The position numbers were made by a program, and so were the translations under genes. Below the pieces are notes generated by a model, which was not told the DNA's origin, made no database searches, and worked only from the letters and a program-made list of their open reading frames with translations. Positions 56,728 through 64,000 of a stretch of DNA of 64,000 bases are shown one piece after another. The DNA comes from Roseateles chitinivorans (lineage in GTDB: Bacteria > Pseudomonadota > Gammaproteobacteria > Burkholderiales > Burkholderiaceae_C): the NCBI RefSeq assembly GCF_002761755.1, contig NZ_PEOG01000017.1, forward strand, positions 34,074-98,073, given 5' to 3'. Each line of letters starts with the position of its first letter. The stretch's first letter is position 1.

Positions 56728-57873
56728 ATGAACTCGACACACGCCGTGCTGGGCCAAGTGGCCCTGGGGTACGCGCCCCTGGTTTCCAAGTCCCTCGAGA
56801 TCGAGGCCACCCGCGTCACGGTCTTCGCGCTTCGTCCTGAAGCGACGCCCGACGCGGGCGCGCTGCTGGCGGCGCTGGCCGAGGCCTTCCCGGCCAAGCC
56901 GGTGCTGCTGAACGTCGCGCACGAGGGACTGCTCAAGGGCCTGCTGGCCGCGGCGCTGCCGGGCAACATGAAGATCGAGGTGCCGGCCTTCCTGCTGTCG
57001 GACGCCGACCTGGCCGCGCAGGCGCAGGTGCGGGGCGCGCTGCTCAAGGGCCGCTCGGACGCGGCCGGCTTCAAGCAGCTGGTGCTGGACCTGCAGGAGC
57101 TGGGCGGCGGTCCGCTGCCGGCCGGCAAGTCGGTGCTGGTCTCGGGCGCGCGCAGCGCGGCCGACTTCAAGCAGGCGCTGGACGGCGGCGCCGCCGGCGT
57201 GCTGGGCTGGACGGTGCATGGCGAGTTCGAGGCCCCGGCCGTCCCGGCCACCCGCAACGACGGACAGGCCGACCTGCAGGTGATCGTGGAGCTGATGTCG
57301 CGGGTCGACCAGGGCGAGGATGTCGAACGGCTGGAGCAGACGCTCAAGCGCGATCCGAGCCTGGCCTTCAAGCTCCTGCGCTACATGAATTCGGCCGCTT
57401 TCGGCCTGTCGGTGGAGGTGTCGTCCTTCCGTCACGCGATCATGCTGCTGGGGTATGCGCGGCTGCGCCGCTGGCTGGCGCTGCTGCTGGCCACGGCCAG
57501 CAAGGACCATGCGATGCGCCCGGTGATGTTCGGCGCGCTGCGCCGCGGCCTGGTGATGGAGGAACTGGCCAAGGGCATGACCGATTCCGAGGTCCGGGAC
57601 GAGATGTTCATCTGCGGCCTGTTCTCGCTGCTGGACCACATGCTGAAGCAGCCGTTCGAGAAGCTGCTGCAGTCGATCCCGGTGCCCGAGCGCGTGCGGC
57701 AGGCGCTGGTCGAGCAGACCGGCCCGTACAAGGGCTACCTGGACCTGGTGCAGGCGATCGAGAACGAATCGGTCTTCGACATCCGGGCGGCGATCGACAC
57801 GTTGATGCTCGGTCCGGACGAAGTGAATCACGCCGTGCTGCGCGCGCTGCACAAGGCGGCGCAGCTCGAGTGA
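56728..57873 (+). CDS. HDOD domain protein (degenerate EAL-HDOD architecture)
   Basis: 381-aa signalling protein. The C-terminal HDOD domain (about 185-380) has EQTLKRDPSLAFKLLRYMNSAAFGLSVEVSSFRHAIMLLGYARLRRWLALLLA. The N-terminal 170 residues resemble a stripped-down YuxH-type EAL domain without catalytic residues. HDOD proteins act as regulatory scaffolds in c-di-GMP and two-component signalling. Only 13 bp after flgL, so it is probably read with the hook genes, which hints at a motility-related role. Confidence 0.9.
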   Translation: MNSTHAVLGQVALGYAPLVSKSLEIEATRVTVFALRPEATPDAGALLAALAEAFPAKPVLLNVAHEGLLKGLLAAALPGNMKIEVPAFLLSDADLAAQAQVRGALLKGRSDAAGFKQLVLDLQELGGGPLPAGKSVLVSGARSAADFKQALDGGAAGVLGWTVHGEFEAPAVPATRNDGQADLQVIVELMSRVDQGEDVERLEQTLKRDPSLAFKLLRYMNSAAFGLSVEVSSFRHAIMLLGYARLRRWLALLLATASKDHAMRPVMFGALRRGLVMEELAKGMTDSEVRDEMFICGLFSLLDHMLKQPFEKLLQSIPVPERVRQALVEQTGPYKGYLDLVQAIENESVFDIRAAIDTLMLGPDEVNHAVLRALHKAAQLE

Positions 57874-57919
57874 TCGCTGCTGCGGGGTGGCGGGAGTGAG
57901 GGTCTTCTAAACTCGCCCC

Positions 57920-60445
57920 GTGTCGCCCCAACTCCCCCTCGCCTCTCCGGACCTCGACGCCCTGCGCGCCCTGATGACAGCGCGCGCGCTGGCGCTTCCC
58001 GATCTGCTGGCCGGCCTGTGGGACGGCCCCTGGCCCGCCTTCGTGCTGGACGCGAAGGGCCAGGTCTTGCTGACCAACGCCCGGCTGCAAGGCCTGATGG
58101 GCGAGGTCTCCCTGAAGGGCCAGCGGCTGCTGCCCAGCGGCAAGGCGCAGGAGTTGCGCCTGGTCGACGACCGGGGCCGCGAGCACCTGCTCCAGGCGTG
58201 GGTTCATCTGCTCGAAGGCGGCCTGGGCCTGGCCCTGCTGCAGGATCACAGCACCGAGCTGGCCGCGCGGGAACGCGCCGAGCGGATGCAATCGGAGATC
58301 GACCAGTGGCTCGATCTGTGCCCGCTGCCCGCGCTGATGCATGACGACCAGGGCCTGCTGCTGCGCTTCAACACCGCGTTCAGCGCGCTGTGCCGGCGCC
58401 TGAGCCCGCAGATGCCGATCAGCCTGCACGAGCTGCCGCCCGAGTGGCGTGACCTGCTGCATGCCAAGGCGCCGGACTCCGGCCAGGAGTCGCATCGCAA
58501 TGCGCTGCTGGCGCCGCCCGGCGACCGCCGGCGCTGGATCCGGGTGCGCGCGCGGCGGCTCAGCGGCCCGTGGTCGCGCCCGCGCACGCTGGTGATGCTG
58601 GAGGATCGCAGCGCCGAACAGGACCTGGAACTTGCGCAGCAGCAACTGCAGACGCTGATGGACACGGCCGGTGTCGGCCTGGCGACCTTCCAGCCCGAAG
58701 CCGGCTGGTCGCGGCCGGGGACCGGCGCGCCGCCGCCATCGCCCGCGCCCGGCGCGGACACCCCGAAGCCGGCGCCCACGCTGCAAGGCGTCAACCGCGA
58801 GATGGTCGAGCCCGACTCGCGGGCCGAATACGAGAAGCTGCAGCTCGCCCTCAAGCAGGCGACGCCGACGGTGGCCCGCTATGCGGTGCGGCATCCCGAG
58901 CACGGCTTGCGCTGGCTGATGACGCGGGTGGAGATCGGCCAGCTGGCATCGGGCCAGAAGACGACCTCGGTGCTGACCGTCGACATCACCGACCACCAGC
59001 AGGCCCAGGCCCGCAACGAGTTGCTGCAGCAGTCGTTGCAGCTGCAGACCGAGCGCGAGCGCGCGGTGCTGGACTCGGTGCTGGTCGGCATCGTGACGGT
59101 GGGGCGGCAGGGCATCGAGTGGATGAACCGCTCGGCGCGGCGCATGTTCGGCGGCGACCTGCCGGAATTCGCCGGTCAACCGATCAGCAGCGTCGCGACC
59201 GAGGCGCCCGACCATCCGTTCCGCCAGACGCATTACCTGGACGACCTGCCCGAGGGCCAGGCCGAAACCTTCGAGTGCCGGGTCGTCGCCCGCGACGGCC
59301 GGGAGTTCTGGGTGGTCGGCAATGCGGTGGCGACCGTGGGACCGGACGGTTCGCGGCAGCTGACCTATGCGCTGCTCGACATCGAGCGCCGCCGACAGGC
59401 CGAGGCGCAGAGCCTGCAGGCGCAAGCCTCGCTGCACCGGATCATCGAGGCCGCGCCGATCGCCATCAGCCTGCACGACGCCCGCACGCTGCAGGTGCGC
59501 CAGATCAACCAGGCGGCCGCGGCACTGGCCGGCCGGCCCGAGGAGGAACTGCTGGGCGCGAGCCTGGAGGCGCTCTTCGGCAGTGGCGACGAGGCCGAGG
59601 CGATCCGCGCCGACATGGAGTTCGCGCTGCAGAGCAGCGAGGTGCTGCAGCGCGAGTACCGGCTGACGGTGCGCGGCCAGGCGCGGATCTGGGATGCGCG
59701 GCTGCTGCACCTGGCCGGCGTCAACGACGCCAGCGGCGAGCTCGAGCCGGAGCAACTGCTGCTGGTCGCCAGCGACGTGACGCAGCAGCGCGCGCAGGAA
59801 GCGGCTCGCCTGGAGGCGGCGATCGCGCAGCGCGAGCTGCTGGTGCGGGAGGTCCACCACCGGATCAAGAACAACCTCCAGGGCGTGGCCGGCCTGCTGC
59901 AGCAGATCGCCGCGCGGCGCCCGGAGGTCAAGGCGGTGATCAACGAGGCGGTCGGCCAGGTGCAGGCGATCGCGCAGGTCTACGGACTGCAGGTGGGCAT
60001 GTCGGGCCCGCTGCGCCTGCGCAAGGTGGTCGAGGCGGTGATGGGCTCGGTGCAGCGGATGTCGGGCCGGGAGATCCAGGTCGAGGTCGCCGGCACGATG
60101 GCCGAGCAGTCGCACCGCTGGGGCCTGCCCGAGGCGGAAGCCATCCCGATCGCGCTGACGCTCAATGAGCTGTTCACCAACGCGGTGAAGCATGGCGGCG
60201 AGGCGCCGGTGCGTTGCGAACTGCGCTTCGACCCGGAACAGGTGGTGCTGCGCATCATCAACGCGGGCCGGCTGCCGCCGGGCTTCGACCTGGCGCAGGT
60301 GCGCGGCGGCGTCTCCGGCCTGGGCCTGGTGCGGGCGCTGCTGCCGCGGCGCAGTGCGCTGCTGGGCCTGACGCAGGACGGCGAGCAGGTGGTCTGCGAA
60401 CTCAGCCTGTGGCCGCCAGGGGTGCAGCTTCTCGAGGCCTTGTGA
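57920..60445 (+). CDS. multi-PAS HisKA_2 sensor histidine kinase
   Basis: 841-aa soluble kinase, GTG start at 57920. Several PAS-like domains (about 30-100, 120-215, 235-360, 375-490 and 500-625) precede a HisKA_2 dimerisation domain with VREVHHRIKNNLQGVAGLLQQ; His647 is the likely phospho-acceptor. The ATPase includes LNELFTNAVKHGGEAP and GVSGLGLVRALLP. No membrane helix. Kinases of this type commonly pair with ANTAR antiterminator regulators, and one lies downstream at 62243 beyond the hipBA module. Signal unknown; a redox or ligand cue through PAS is likely. Confidence 0.92.
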   Translation: MSPQLPLASPDLDALRALMTARALALPDLLAGLWDGPWPAFVLDAKGQVLLTNARLQGLMGEVSLKGQRLLPSGKAQELRLVDDRGREHLLQAWVHLLEGGLGLALLQDHSTELAARERAERMQSEIDQWLDLCPLPALMHDDQGLLLRFNTAFSALCRRLSPQMPISLHELPPEWRDLLHAKAPDSGQESHRNALLAPPGDRRRWIRVRARRLSGPWSRPRTLVMLEDRSAEQDLELAQQQLQTLMDTAGVGLATFQPEAGWSRPGTGAPPPSPAPGADTPKPAPTLQGVNREMVEPDSRAEYEKLQLALKQATPTVARYAVRHPEHGLRWLMTRVEIGQLASGQKTTSVLTVDITDHQQAQARNELLQQSLQLQTERERAVLDSVLVGIVTVGRQGIEWMNRSARRMFGGDLPEFAGQPISSVATEAPDHPFRQTHYLDDLPEGQAETFECRVVARDGREFWVVGNAVATVGPDGSRQLTYALLDIERRRQAEAQSLQAQASLHRIIEAAPIAISLHDARTLQVRQINQAAAALAGRPEEELLGASLEALFGSGDEAEAIRADMEFALQSSEVLQREYRLTVRGQARIWDARLLHLAGVNDASGELEPEQLLLVASDVTQQRAQEAARLEAAIAQRELLVREVHHRIKNNLQGVAGLLQQIAARRPEVKAVINEAVGQVQAIAQVYGLQVGMSGPLRLRKVVEAVMGSVQRMSGREIQVEVAGTMAEQSHRWGLPEAEAIPIALTLNELFTNAVKHGGEAPVRCELRFDPEQVVLRIINAGRLPPGFDLAQVRGGVSGLGLVRALLPRRSALLGLTQDGEQVVCELSLWPPGVQLLEAL

Positions 60446-60485
60446 CCGAATATAGGCATTAAAAAGGCTTTTAAGTCCTCATAAG

Positions 60486-60501
60486 ATCCATAATTAAGGA
60501 T
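60486..60501 (+). promoter_or_regulatory. HipB operator-like site ATCC-N8-GGAT
   Basis: ATCC, ATAATTAA, GGAT matches the E. coli HipB operator form TATCC-N8-GGATA in half-sites and spacing. It lies in a strongly A/T-rich patch 32 bp before the hipB start and overlaps a CATAAT -10-like hexamer, so binding would block transcription. Autoregulation is inferred. Confidence 0.65.
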
Positions 60502-60532
60502 TCGATTATGATGACTTCGAAGGAGCCTCGCC

Positions 60533-60865
60533 TTGAGAACTGTCGCCAAGCCCTATCCCGACGCGCTGATCGCTCAAGCAAGCGCGCTCGGCGCGCGCGT
60601 ACGAGCAGCGCGCGTTCGGCGGGGGTGGCGCCTGGAAGATCTCTCGGCGCGAGCCGACCTGTCGATCAAGTCGATTGCCGCCATCGAGCGTGGCGATCTC
60701 GGAACCGGTTTTGGCGCCTATCTACGGGTGCTCTGGGCACTTGGTCTGAATGAGCCCATCGACATCGTCGCGGACGCTGGTCTCGATCAGACGGGACTCA
60801 CCTTGGAGCTCAGCACCCAGGGTCGACGCGTGCGCGTGAAGAAGGCGGTCGACAATGACTTCTAG
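60533..60865 (+). CDS. hipB: HipB-like antitoxin (XRE helix-turn-helix)
   Basis: 110-aa DNA-binding antitoxin. The XRE helix-turn-helix is LEDLSARADLSIKSIAAIERGDLGTGFGAYLRVLWALGL (about 34-72). The start is a TTG at 60533 with AAGGAG 7 bases before it; the two ATGs just upstream are in another frame. It overlaps the toxin gene by 11 bp. DNA from 60446 on is visibly A/T-richer than its surroundings, suggesting acquisition. Represses its own promoter and neutralises HipA in the known system. Confidence 0.88.
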   Translation: MRTVAKPYPDALIAQASALGARVRAARVRRGWRLEDLSARADLSIKSIAAIERGDLGTGFGAYLRVLWALGLNEPIDIVADAGLDQTGLTLELSTQGRRVRVKKAVDNDF

Positions 60866-62144
60866 GTCTGCATTCGTCTGGTGCTTTCTTCCCGGCGACA
60901 CACAGCCCACCTTGTGCGGTCGATTCACCCACGCGCTGGTGGCCAATGGTGCGTCCCAAGGGACTTTCGTCTATGGCCGCCGCTACCTGGAGCGGACCGA
61001 CGCGCTGCCGATCGACGCCATTGCGTTGCCGCTCAACGATTCAGTCAAAACGACCTCCGCGCTTGGCGGGTTCTTCGGCGCGATCGCCGACGCCACGCCA
61101 GACGACTGGGGCCGCTACGTCATTGATCGGGCCTACGGTCAACAAGCATCGCCGGTGGACTATCTGCTGAAGTCGCAGCAGGACCATGTCGGACATCTCG
61201 CGTTCAGCCGGTCGCCCGAACAGTTGCCCGAGTGGCTCGAACCCTGGGACCGCTCCTGGCTCGAAGACGCTTGTCGCGCGATCTCGGCGCTGGAACGGCA
61301 TCGCCCCTTGCCACCTGAACTTGAACGTCAGTTGTTGCCCAACACCGGCCTCGGCGGGGCTCGACCGAAGATCACGATCGCGGACGGCCATTGGCAGTGG
61401 CTCGTGAAATTCCCGTCGCGCCGCGACTCGCCGGATGTGCCGATGGCACGGCTGGAAGCTGCCGCGTTGACGCTGGCGAGCCGCTGCGGCATCGACGCGG
61501 TCACCCATGAAGTGGTCTCGGTCGGCGACGCCGACGTGCTGCTCGTGCGCCGTTTCGATCGCGCGCCGCGCGAGGGGGGGTGGTCACGTGATGCCTTCCT
61601 CAGCGCACGCACGCTGCTCAGCAATGGCGAATCGGGCCAGCGCTACAGCTTCTTCGGTTCCTACCCACGCCTCGCGCGCGAACTCGGACGACTGTCTGCA
61701 CGCTCCGCGGCCGATCGCCACGAACTGTTCCGGCGGATGGTCTTCAACGCGGTCATCGGCAATGGCGACGATCATGATCGCAATCACGGCATGCTGGCGG
61801 ATGAAGAGCGTCCCGATGCCTTTCGGCTTGCGCCCGCCTACGACCTTGTTCCGGCCCTGCATCCGCCGCGGATTCGCCAGCAGGCGCTCGGCGTCGGCGA
61901 CCATGGCGCATGGTCGACGCGCGAGAACATGCTCTCCTCCGCCGCAAGCTTCGATCTAGACGTCACCACCGCGAACGCGCTGATCGATCAGGTGGAGGCG
62001 GCGGCGCTCGACCAGTGGGAACAATGCTGTCGTGAGCATGGCCTGACACGGTCCGCGGTCGCCTCGCTGGCGAAATGCGTCCAGCGGATTCCGGACACTC
62101 ATCTCGCAGCGGATGGGACACCGATCCTCCCGCGACGGGTGTGA
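60855..62144 (+). CDS. hipA: HipA-like serine/threonine kinase toxin
   Basis: 429-aa HipA kinase. Glycine-rich P-loop segment LGGARPK (166-172), catalytic motif NGDDHDRNHG beginning at residue 303, and metal-binding Asp330 in APAYDLVP. A N-terminal HipA_N-like domain (GRFTHALVANGASQGTFVYGRRYLER) precedes. HipA of E. coli phosphorylates GltX and induces dormancy; the substrate here cannot be told. The residue before the P-loop is Thr164/Gly165 where many relatives carry Ser-Ser, so autophosphorylation control may differ. Intact, overlapping hipB; lower GC and freer codon use than neighbours. Confidence 0.92.
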   Translation: MTSRSAFVWCFLPGDTQPTLCGRFTHALVANGASQGTFVYGRRYLERTDALPIDAIALPLNDSVKTTSALGGFFGAIADATPDDWGRYVIDRAYGQQASPVDYLLKSQQDHVGHLAFSRSPEQLPEWLEPWDRSWLEDACRAISALERHRPLPPELERQLLPNTGLGGARPKITIADGHWQWLVKFPSRRDSPDVPMARLEAAALTLASRCGIDAVTHEVVSVGDADVLLVRRFDRAPREGGWSRDAFLSARTLLSNGESGQRYSFFGSYPRLARELGRLSARSAADRHELFRRMVFNAVIGNGDDHDRNHGMLADEERPDAFRLAPAYDLVPALHPPRIRQQALGVGDHGAWSTRENMLSSAASFDLDVTTANALIDQVEAAALDQWEQCCREHGLTRSAVASLAKCVQRIPDTHLAADGTPILPRRV

Positions 62145-62242
62145 CCACCCGAAACCGCTCCCGCCGCCCTGCGGCTGCGCACGCGGCATTTCGGTGACAA
62201 TCCGCGGTCACCCCTCGGGGATGCCTTGGATTCGGGAGCAGC

Positions 62243-62860
62243 GTGGACAGCGTGAGCAAGGACGTGGGCGCGAGCGGCAAGGGCCGCATCCTGGTCGTGG
62301 ACGACGACCGGCTGGTGCTCGCCACCCTGACGCATGGCCTGGCCCAGGCCGGCTATGAGGTCCTGGACGCCGACAACGGCGACGACGCCATCCTGATCGC
62401 CCGGCAGCACCGCCCCGACCTCGCCCTGCTCGACATCCGCATGGAAGGCATGACCGGCTTCGACGTGGCCGGCTACCTGCGCGACTACCTGCAGCTGCCC
62501 TTCATGTTCCTCTCGGCCTTCGCGGACGAGGCCACCGTCGCCAAGGTCAAGGAACTGGGTGCGCTCGCCTACCTGGTCAAGCCGCTGGACATCCACCAGA
62601 TCGTTCCCGCCGTCGAGGCCGCCTTCGCCAACCGGCCGGCCCGCGCCGACACCGCGCCACCCGCGCCCGCGCTGGAGCCGGCCTCGTCGCTGGCCGTGGT
62701 CGAGGCGATGGCGCTTGGCGTGCTGATGCACCGCTATTCGCTGACCCGGGCGCAGGCGCTGGCGCGCCTGGAACGCATGGCGGCGGAGCAGCGCATCGAA
62801 CTCGGCGAGCAGGCGCGCCGCGTCGTCGAGGCGGTCGAACAGCTCGCGCTCGGCAGCTGA
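62243..62860 (+). CDS. ANTAR-domain response regulator
   Basis: 205-aa regulator with a GTG start at 62243 (GGGAG before it). Receiver (about 14-130) with DDD 20-22, Asp in LALLDIRMEGMTG and Lys in YLVKPLDIHQI. The C-terminal ANTAR (RNA-binding antiterminator) domain is formed by EAMALGVLMHRYSLTRAQALARLERMAAEQ. Such proteins bind tandem hairpins in mRNA leaders to prevent termination. Probably the partner of the HisKA_2 kinase at 57920, now separated from it by hipBA. Its target leader was not identified. Confidence 0.9.
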   Translation: MDSVSKDVGASGKGRILVVDDDRLVLATLTHGLAQAGYEVLDADNGDDAILIARQHRPDLALLDIRMEGMTGFDVAGYLRDYLQLPFMFLSAFADEATVAKVKELGALAYLVKPLDIHQIVPAVEAAFANRPARADTAPPAPALEPASSLAVVEAMALGVLMHRYSLTRAQALARLERMAAEQRIELGEQARRVVEAVEQLALGS

Positions 62861-62965
62861 GGACCTTGGCACCGCGGCGCGGCGCTCATCCGGCGCTCAG
62901 TCAGCGTTCGTCCCTCGTCGCTTATCCGGCCTGCCAGCCCAGTGGCGGCTGGACGCGGCCCCGAT

Positions 62966-64000
62966 TCAGTTCGGCAGCGTGAAGTAGAAGCGGGCGCCCT
63001 GCCCGACCTCGGACTCGGCCCAGATGTCGCCGCCGTGCCGCCGCACGATGCGCCGCGCCGAGGCCAGGCCCACGCCGGTGCCCTGGAAGTCGCTCGCGCT
63101 GTGCAGACGCTGGAAGACGCCGAACAGGCGGTCCGCGAAACGCATGTCGAAGCCGGCGCCGTTGTCGCTGACGGCGAAAACGCGCTCGCCCTGGCGCTGC
63201 TCGGCCTCGAAGCGGATCACCGCGTGCTCGCGCTTGCCGCTGTACTTCCAGGCGTTGCCCAGCAGGTTCTCCAGGACCATGCGCAGCAGCGTCGGATCAC
63301 CCTGCACGCGCAGGCCGGGCTGCACCTCGACCTCGACCTCGCGCGCCGGCGACGCGCGGCGCAGTTCCTCCACGACCTGGCCGGCCAGCAGCGACAGGTC
63401 CACCGTCTCATGCCGCAGCGCCTGCGAGGACAGGTGGGACAGGGCCAGCAGCGAGTCGATCATGCTGTGCATCCGCGCCGACGCGCCCAGCACGCGATCG
63501 AGGTGGTCGTTGCCGGCGCGATCCAGCAGCCGGCCGTAGTCTTCCTTGAGGATGCGGGTGAAACCCTCGACCACGCGCAGCGGCGCGCGCAGGTCATGCG
63601 ACACGGTGTAGCTGAACGAAGCCTGGTCCGCCCGCGCCTGCTCCGCCGCCTGCATCGCCAGCGCCGCCGGCACCGTCTCCGCCGCGCCCTGCGGCCACAG
63701 GCTCAGCAGCGTGCCGCCGCCATGCGGCAGCGCCGTGAGGCACAGCCACCACGCGCCGCAGGCGCTGCCCGATTGCAGGTCGGGCTGGGCCAGTGCCTGG
63801 CGCAGTTCCTCGGGCAGGCGTTCCTCGCAGGCGCGCCAGAGCTGGCCCCGCGCCTCCGAGCCGCCCATCATCTGCGCGGCCGCGTCGTTGAAATCGGTCA
63901 GGCGGGTCGAGGCGCCGGTGTCCTCGCTGAGCAGCCAGGCCGGACCGGGCAAGGCCTGGAGCCAGTCGGTGGCGCAGGCCGCGGCCGAGGCACCCGGCGA
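62966..64000 (-). CDS. PAS-type sensor histidine kinase (3' part; N-terminus outside window)
   Basis: The last 344 residues are visible. The sequence opens inside a PAS-like region (DWLQALPGPAWLLS), then a helical linker and HisKA with SYTVSHDLRAPLRVVEGFTRILKEDY; the His in SHDLRAP is the phospho-acceptor. The HATPase has NLLGNAWKYSGKREHA, DNGAGFDMRFADRLFGVFQRLHSASDFQGTGVGLASARRIV. The linker and DHp most resemble bacteriophytochrome-type kinases, but no chromophore domain can be seen. It reads toward the ANTAR regulator gene (convergent, 105 bp apart). The frame remains open to the right edge. Confidence 0.9.
   Translation of the reverse strand, partial: SPGASAAACATDWLQALPGPAWLLSEDTGASTRLTDFNDAAAQMMGGSEARGQLWRACEERLPEELRQALAQPDLQSGSACGAWWLCLTALPHGGGTLLSLWPQGAAETVPAALAMQAAEQARADQASFSYTVSHDLRAPLRVVEGFTRILKEDYGRLLDRAGNDHLDRVLGASARMHSMIDSLLALSHLSSQALRHETVDLSLLAGQVVEELRRASPAREVEVEVQPGLRVQGDPTLLRMVLENLLGNAWKYSGKREHAVIRFEAEQRQGERVFAVSDNGAGFDMRFADRLFGVFQRLHSASDFQGTGVGLASARRIVRRHGGDIWAESEVGQGARFYFTLPN

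Overview
This is a very GC-rich (about 70% by eye) bacterial chromosome segment. The gene content is that of a motile, Gram-negative betaproteobacterium of the order Burkholderiales, most likely in the Roseateles/Mitsuaria/Rubrivivax neighbourhood. The placement rests on the DUF3460 small protein next to scpA, the minC-minD-minE order, DUF1841, several acyl-CoA and Liv-type transport genes in one run, and an intergenic hairpin repeat I associate with this group. Almost all of it reads as ordinary core chromosome with dense operons. No prophage, insertion sequence, CRISPR array, rRNA or tRNA was seen.

Layout. 1-6.7 kb: the 5' part of an AidB-like acyl-CoA dehydrogenase, then two secreted metallopeptidases (M4 thermolysin-like and M28 aminopeptidase) that both end in a PPC-type domain, a cold-shock protein, a receiver-kinase protein and a tiny lysine-rich protein. 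6.8-20.3 kb, all minus strand: a flavoprotein, a periplasmic-binding-domain sensor kinase, and a long lipid/CoA gene run (SDR, GST, GNAT, CurA-type reductase, thioesterase, SDR, acyl-CoA dehydrogenase, thiolase, FadB-like multifunctional enzyme). The first gene of that run has a palindromic operator-like site in front of it. 20.4-21.7 kb: two tandem paralogous membrane-anchored coiled-coil proteins of unknown function. 21.8-29.1 kb, minus strand: an acyl-CoA ligase, a substrate-binding protein and LivHMGF, probably uptake and activation of an organic acid or branched-chain compound. 29.4-31 kb: a chemoreceptor. 31-33.2 kb: minCDE. 33.2-34.2 kb: a gene-free stretch with DnaA-box-like sequences. 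34.2-43.9 kb: an SBF-type transporter, metG, DUF3460, scpA, a LuxR-type regulator, a MaoC dehydratase, an orphan ParA, KefF-KefC and DUF1841.

44-56.7 kb is a complete flagellar axial cluster: flgN, flgM and flgA on the minus strand, and flgBCDEFGHIJKL on the plus strand. It encodes the rod, hook, L and P rings, hook-associated junction proteins, the FliA anti-sigma factor and export chaperones. It is followed by an HDOD protein and a large multi-PAS HisKA_2-type kinase. An ANTAR response regulator that looks like this kinase's partner lies 1.8 kb further on, separated by a compositionally distinct hipBA toxin-antitoxin module. The window closes inside another histidine kinase.

The most notable points are: the tandem paralogue pair duplicated with its promoter motif; the hipBA module lodged between kinase and regulator with an E. 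coli-type HipB operator; a perfect 11-bp inverted repeat enclosing the flgI start; a long inverted repeat between the substrate-binding gene and livH; and an Arg-for-Lys Walker A in the LivF-like ATPase.
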